Shown: positions 60,818 through 64,000 of the stretch, piece by piece
Layout of the letters: each line of letters starts with the position of its first letter
How positions within the stretch are numbered: the first letter of the stretch is position 1
NCBI GenBank assembly: GCA_011009095.1
Contig: VTPC01091249.1
Coordinates: 71,819 to 135,818 of the forward strand
From: Ignelater luminosus
Lineage: Eukaryota; Arthropoda; Insecta; Coleoptera; Elateridae
DNA length: 64,000 bases
Direction of reading: 5' to 3'
The notes under the pieces: generated by a model
The model's database searches: none
Told to the model about the DNA's origin: nothing
The model's input: the letters and a program-made list of their open reading frames with translations, nothing else
Made by a program: the position numbers and the translations under genes

Positions 60818-60956
60818 CGGGATTATTTTGTGTCATTGTTAAATTATAATATACACTCAACGTTTTGCTCACTTTAGAAGAAGAACAGGCTGCTGATGAA
60901 AGTGAGCGAAACGTTGAGTGTATATTACAATTCAACAATAACACGGTCCAATCCCG
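60818..60956. repeat. strong inverted repeat (hairpin)
   Basis: Core arms of 40 nt, 60835-60874 and 60900-60939, with three mismatches (both contain ATACACTCAACGTTT read from the proper strand), a 25-nt loop, and a weaker extension outward to about 60818 and 60956 (CGGGATT). It might be the end of a retroelement; the sequence to the right (60900-61201) has an open frame of 101 codons that I do not recognise. Confidence 0.8.
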
Positions 60957-61215
60957 ATGCTCGTGAAGTCGTGACGAATAGAAAAAAAACCCAGATGTTT
61001 TACATCAAAGAAATAAGGATAAACCTTGAGAAACAACAAATTTGGAGGATGCCTAATAGAACGAGAAAATCAAAAATCAATATCCAATTTTGTTTGGTAG
61101 AACCGTCTAAATATCACCAAGAAGTCTTTAAATATCTTTTGGGAAGATCCTTTGTCGGTAAAAGTATTTTAAGATTGTACAAAGCACCGGCAAATAGTTA
61201 GCACGCATGTACATA

Positions 61216-62509
61216 CGAGGGCGGTTCAGTAAGTACCCGTGTTTGACGACAGAAGGCGTTCCTGAGGGAAGTTGGTGTTATCATCGTGTGCTGCCATCTA
61301 TCAAACGACGGTATAACAAATTGCAGACTGATTGATAGGTTAGTTTGGATTTGACAGCCATTTGAGTAAGACGTGTTTCGTGATTTTAGCTAAGATGGAA
61401 AAAGAGCAGTATCGTTCGGTAATTCGCTTTCTGTTTTTGGATAGGAAAAAATGCGAAGAGATATAAGCAAAGTTGGATGCTGTTTATGGGGACACTTCGC
61501 CATCTATGACCACAGTTAGATATTGGTTCAACGAATTTAAACGTGGGCGAACATCCGTTTTTGATGAGGAGCGACCAGGACGCCCGGCAGACGTGGTTAC
61601 CGAGGAAATCATTCAAAAAGTCCACGACATGATTCTCGCTGATCGACGAACGAAAGTGCGTGAAGTAGCAGAGGCCGTAGGTGTGTCGACCGGAACGGCA
61701 ATTAATATTTTACATGATAAGTTGGCGATGAAAAAATTGTCGGCGCGATGGGTGCCGCGATTGCTAACGGTGGACAACAAGCGGATGCGGCTGTTAACTT
61801 CGAAGCAGTGTTTGGAGCAATTTAAGCGAAATCCGAAGGAGTTTTTGCGTCGAGTTGTCACCGTTGATGAAACCTGGATTCATCATTACACACCAGAAAC
61901 TAAGCAACAATCAAAACAATGGATTTCTCCCGGTGAATCTGCTCCAAAGAAGGCGAAGATGGTTCCATCGGCCGGAAAGGTCATGGCGACGATTTTTTGG
62001 GATGCGAACGGCGTCATCCTCATGGATTTTTTAGAAAAAGGAAGAACGATCACTGGACAATACTACAGTGAGTTATTAGACAGCTTCGACAAAAAATTGA
62101 AGGAGACACGGCCGCATTTGGCGAAAAAGAAGGTGCTGTTTCCCCACGATAACGCACCAGCACATTCATCCGGAGTTGTCGCCGCCAAACTGCATGAATT
62201 GCATTATGAATTGCTGCCGTACCCCCCGTATTCACCCGATCTGGCTCCCTGGGACTTTTTCTTGTTTCCTAACATGAAGAAATGGTTCGCGGGAAAAAAA
62301 TTTAGCTCAAACGAGGAAGTCATCGCCGAGATAGAGGCGTATTTTGGAGAGTTCGACAAATCCTATTTTTTGGAGGGGTTAAAAAAATGGCAGGAACGTT
62401 GGGAGAAGTGTATATTTCTAAAAGGAGACTATGTTGAAAAATAAAAAAAAATTTTTTGAAAAAAATTGTGTCTTCATTTCTAACACGGGTACTTATTGAA
62501 CCGCCCTCG
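61216..62509 (+). mobile_element. mariner (DD34D), 1294 bp, one nonsense codon from intact
   Basis: 28-nt inverted ends starting CGAGGGCGGTTCAGTAAGTA (61216-61243; 62482-62509 on minus), one mismatch, TA duplication at 61214-61215 and 62510-62511. It has the same length as the 57270 copy but different ends and a clearly different transposase. GC-rich compared with host DNA, in keeping with a recently acquired or recently moved element. Confidence 0.95.
61395..62444 (+). pseudogene. mariner transposase with a single TAA at codon 24
   Basis: ATG at 61395 (MEKEQYRSVIRFLF). Codon 24 (61464-61466) is TAA; otherwise the frame is open for 349 codons to GDYVEK. The next in-frame ATG is at 61473. DNA-binding part: PSMTTVRYWFNEFKRGR, RPGRPADVVT, KVREVAEAVGVSTGTAINIL. 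Catalytic part: TVDETWIHHY, PHDNAPAHSS and YSPDLAPWDFFLFP, with 34 residues between the last two Asp. All active residues are kept. Among the copies in this window it is the closest relative of the deleted element at 27731. Confidence 0.95.
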
Positions 62510-62511
62510 TA

Positions 62512-64000
62512 CCTTATCTAAATACTTACCTTTCTTCACATATGGCATTTCTTCGAGCTCGAATTCTTGCCGGTTTAACGATTACATTTTCAAAAAGCAT
62601 TATAGCCAATCAAAACCAAAAAGGAAAACGTACTTTCTTACGCGACACTACCACAAACTATCGCGTCTTTTCACCACGACGTACGCTTTGACACTAAACT
62701 GAGATTCTGAAGTTAGGATAGCGTGGTTCTTTTGGTTCTGCGGGGTCAGAATATTAACTTACTATTAAAATTAATTTATTATTATTATTTTTTAATAATC
62801 TAATAATTCATTTTAGTAATCGTATGTACAGGGTGTTCTAGAGAAATGCCGCATAATTTCCCTCAAAACCTGAATCAAAAATTTAAATATAATTTTTGCC
62901 AATAATCCATAGTTTTTGAAATGTGGCCAATTAAACTTTCTAAAATTGAGAACGCTACATGATTTATCTTTATTTTGCTAAGGTTATTGCTTATTGGTTG
63001 CAAAGCTGCGCTGTTTTTCATAATAATGGTTTCGTTGTAATAATGGTGCAGTGTTTAAACATATTACGTTTTATCGAAAAAAATAAAACAACAAACAAGT
63101 TTTGATGAATACATTTGGTTGAGAATAAAAGAAGAACGCTAGGAAGTAAACTAATTGTAAGTTTTATACTTTGATGAATAAGCAACTAGAAAAGACGCAT
63201 GGCCGATGGTGGCGGTGCAAACCACAACAATTATGGCTGCGTTAGGACGGAAAACACCGCGGTTCCCGCTTATTTACATGTGATTTTATATTGATTTTTG
63301 GACGTGCTGAAACAAAAAAGCAAGAACAACAGAATAAAATTTAAAACGCGCACGAACGACCCAAAAATCAAATACCAGTTTTCCGCCCATTTATAGAGTT
63401 GGAGTTTCTCCTCGAAAGGCATTTGAAAACAATGATTTTTATTCCCTAATAATAGAATTAAACTATATTTAATCTGTAATTTCCATCACCTTGATTCTCC
63501 CTTTTTTTCATTTTAAAATTACGTAAATCCGAAAATCGGACTGGCTCGGCGCGGGGGAGTAGGAGTCGAGAGGTTCCAAAACCAAACCAGTCCGAAGCCA
63601 AGTAGGGCCCAAACTCAAATACTCAACTTTTTTCAAGGTTAGAAAAATATAATGTAGGAGCCAAATTGGGCCAGTCCGACACTGAATAATCCTTCCTTTT
63701 TTTATCCCTTTTAACAACACGTTTCTTCTTCCTGTTACTTCCTAGATGTTTACTTTATTCGATAAGCACTACATAAAACAGAGCTTTGAACGGTGAAAAA
63801 GAATAATTGTGATTCATTTGTTTCATTTCTTCGTTTTATCATTTTTATCACTTATTCTAAGAATAACAAGAAATAACTTTCAGGTTTGAATTAGTGGTTT
63901 ATTGTTAATATTGTGATTAGTATTAATAAAATGAATTTCATTGTTTCAGATTTGTGATTAGCGGATACTGGACATAATATTCGACACATTTTAAATTATT
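62512..64000. other. AT-rich DNA without gene; small GC-rich repeat patch
   Basis: 62829 begins TACAGGGTGTTCTAGAGAAATG, a typical insect repeat end with no partner seen. 63535-63680 has CCAGTCCGA in both orientations (63536, 63586 and 63672), so a small inverted-repeat unit is likely. No coding evidence. Confidence 0.45.

Noticed and set aside
60892-60912. CTGATGA followed by GAAAC, resembling a hammerhead ribozyme core
   Set aside because: The eight bases between the two motifs (AAGTGAGC) cannot form stem II, and they pair instead with the other arm of the larger hairpin. No proper cleavage-site strand was found.
1-64000. tRNA, rRNA or CRISPR features
   Set aside because: Looked for cloverleaf-like blocks, conserved rRNA stretches and regularly spaced repeats; none found by eye.

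Overview
This is AT-rich genomic DNA from an animal, almost certainly an insect. The coding genes are split by short introns (59, 49 and 65 nt in places) with canonical GT-AG sites, and the sequence between genes is packed with Tc1/mariner, pogo, hAT, PIF/Harbinger, Ty3/gypsy and non-LTR remnants. I cannot fix the order or species from sequence alone. There is one 400-base assembly gap (33373-33772).

Only three genes look functional, all in the right half. HDAC6 (minus, 35203-41242) is a two-domain class IIb deacetylase. MIPEP (plus, 42620-45224), the mitochondrial intermediate peptidase, lies head to head with HDAC6 across 1.4 kb. CUL4 (minus, 50108-54189) is the cullin-4 scaffold of DDB1-type ubiquitin ligases. 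All three are ordinary housekeeping or regulatory genes with no sign of working as one pathway. The most interesting thing I found is inside HDAC6: two tandem, homologous 60-nt exons (38099-38158 and 38008-38067), each carrying the Asp that is the third zinc ligand of the first catalytic domain. They are separated by only 31 nt, which is the layout of mutually exclusive exons.

The left half (1-33372) contains no intact gene. From left to right it holds: a frameshifted mariner (1621-2924); a 1.5-kb inverted-repeat element with another element nested inside (3509-5003); an internally deleted Ty3/gypsy pol (5113-6352); a broken copy of the translation factor eIF4B (8453 to about 9960) interrupted by a DD41D-type element and followed at once by a 3.6-kb non-LTR retrotransposon; long AT-rich stretches with a MITE and gypsy debris; a complete but dead pogo element with TA target duplication (23351-26334) and an unusual set of internal copies of its end motif; a Harbinger transposase fragment with a mariner deletion derivative at its edge; and a gypsy gag with a hAT element inserted in it (29350-30330).

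The right edge (57270-62509) is a young transposon cluster: two different 1294-bp mariners that are nearly intact (one has a single nonsense codon), separated by three inverted-repeat MITEs and a strong hairpin. At least four mariner/Tc1-like families are therefore present in 64 kb, all with recognisable TA duplications and at different stages of decay.
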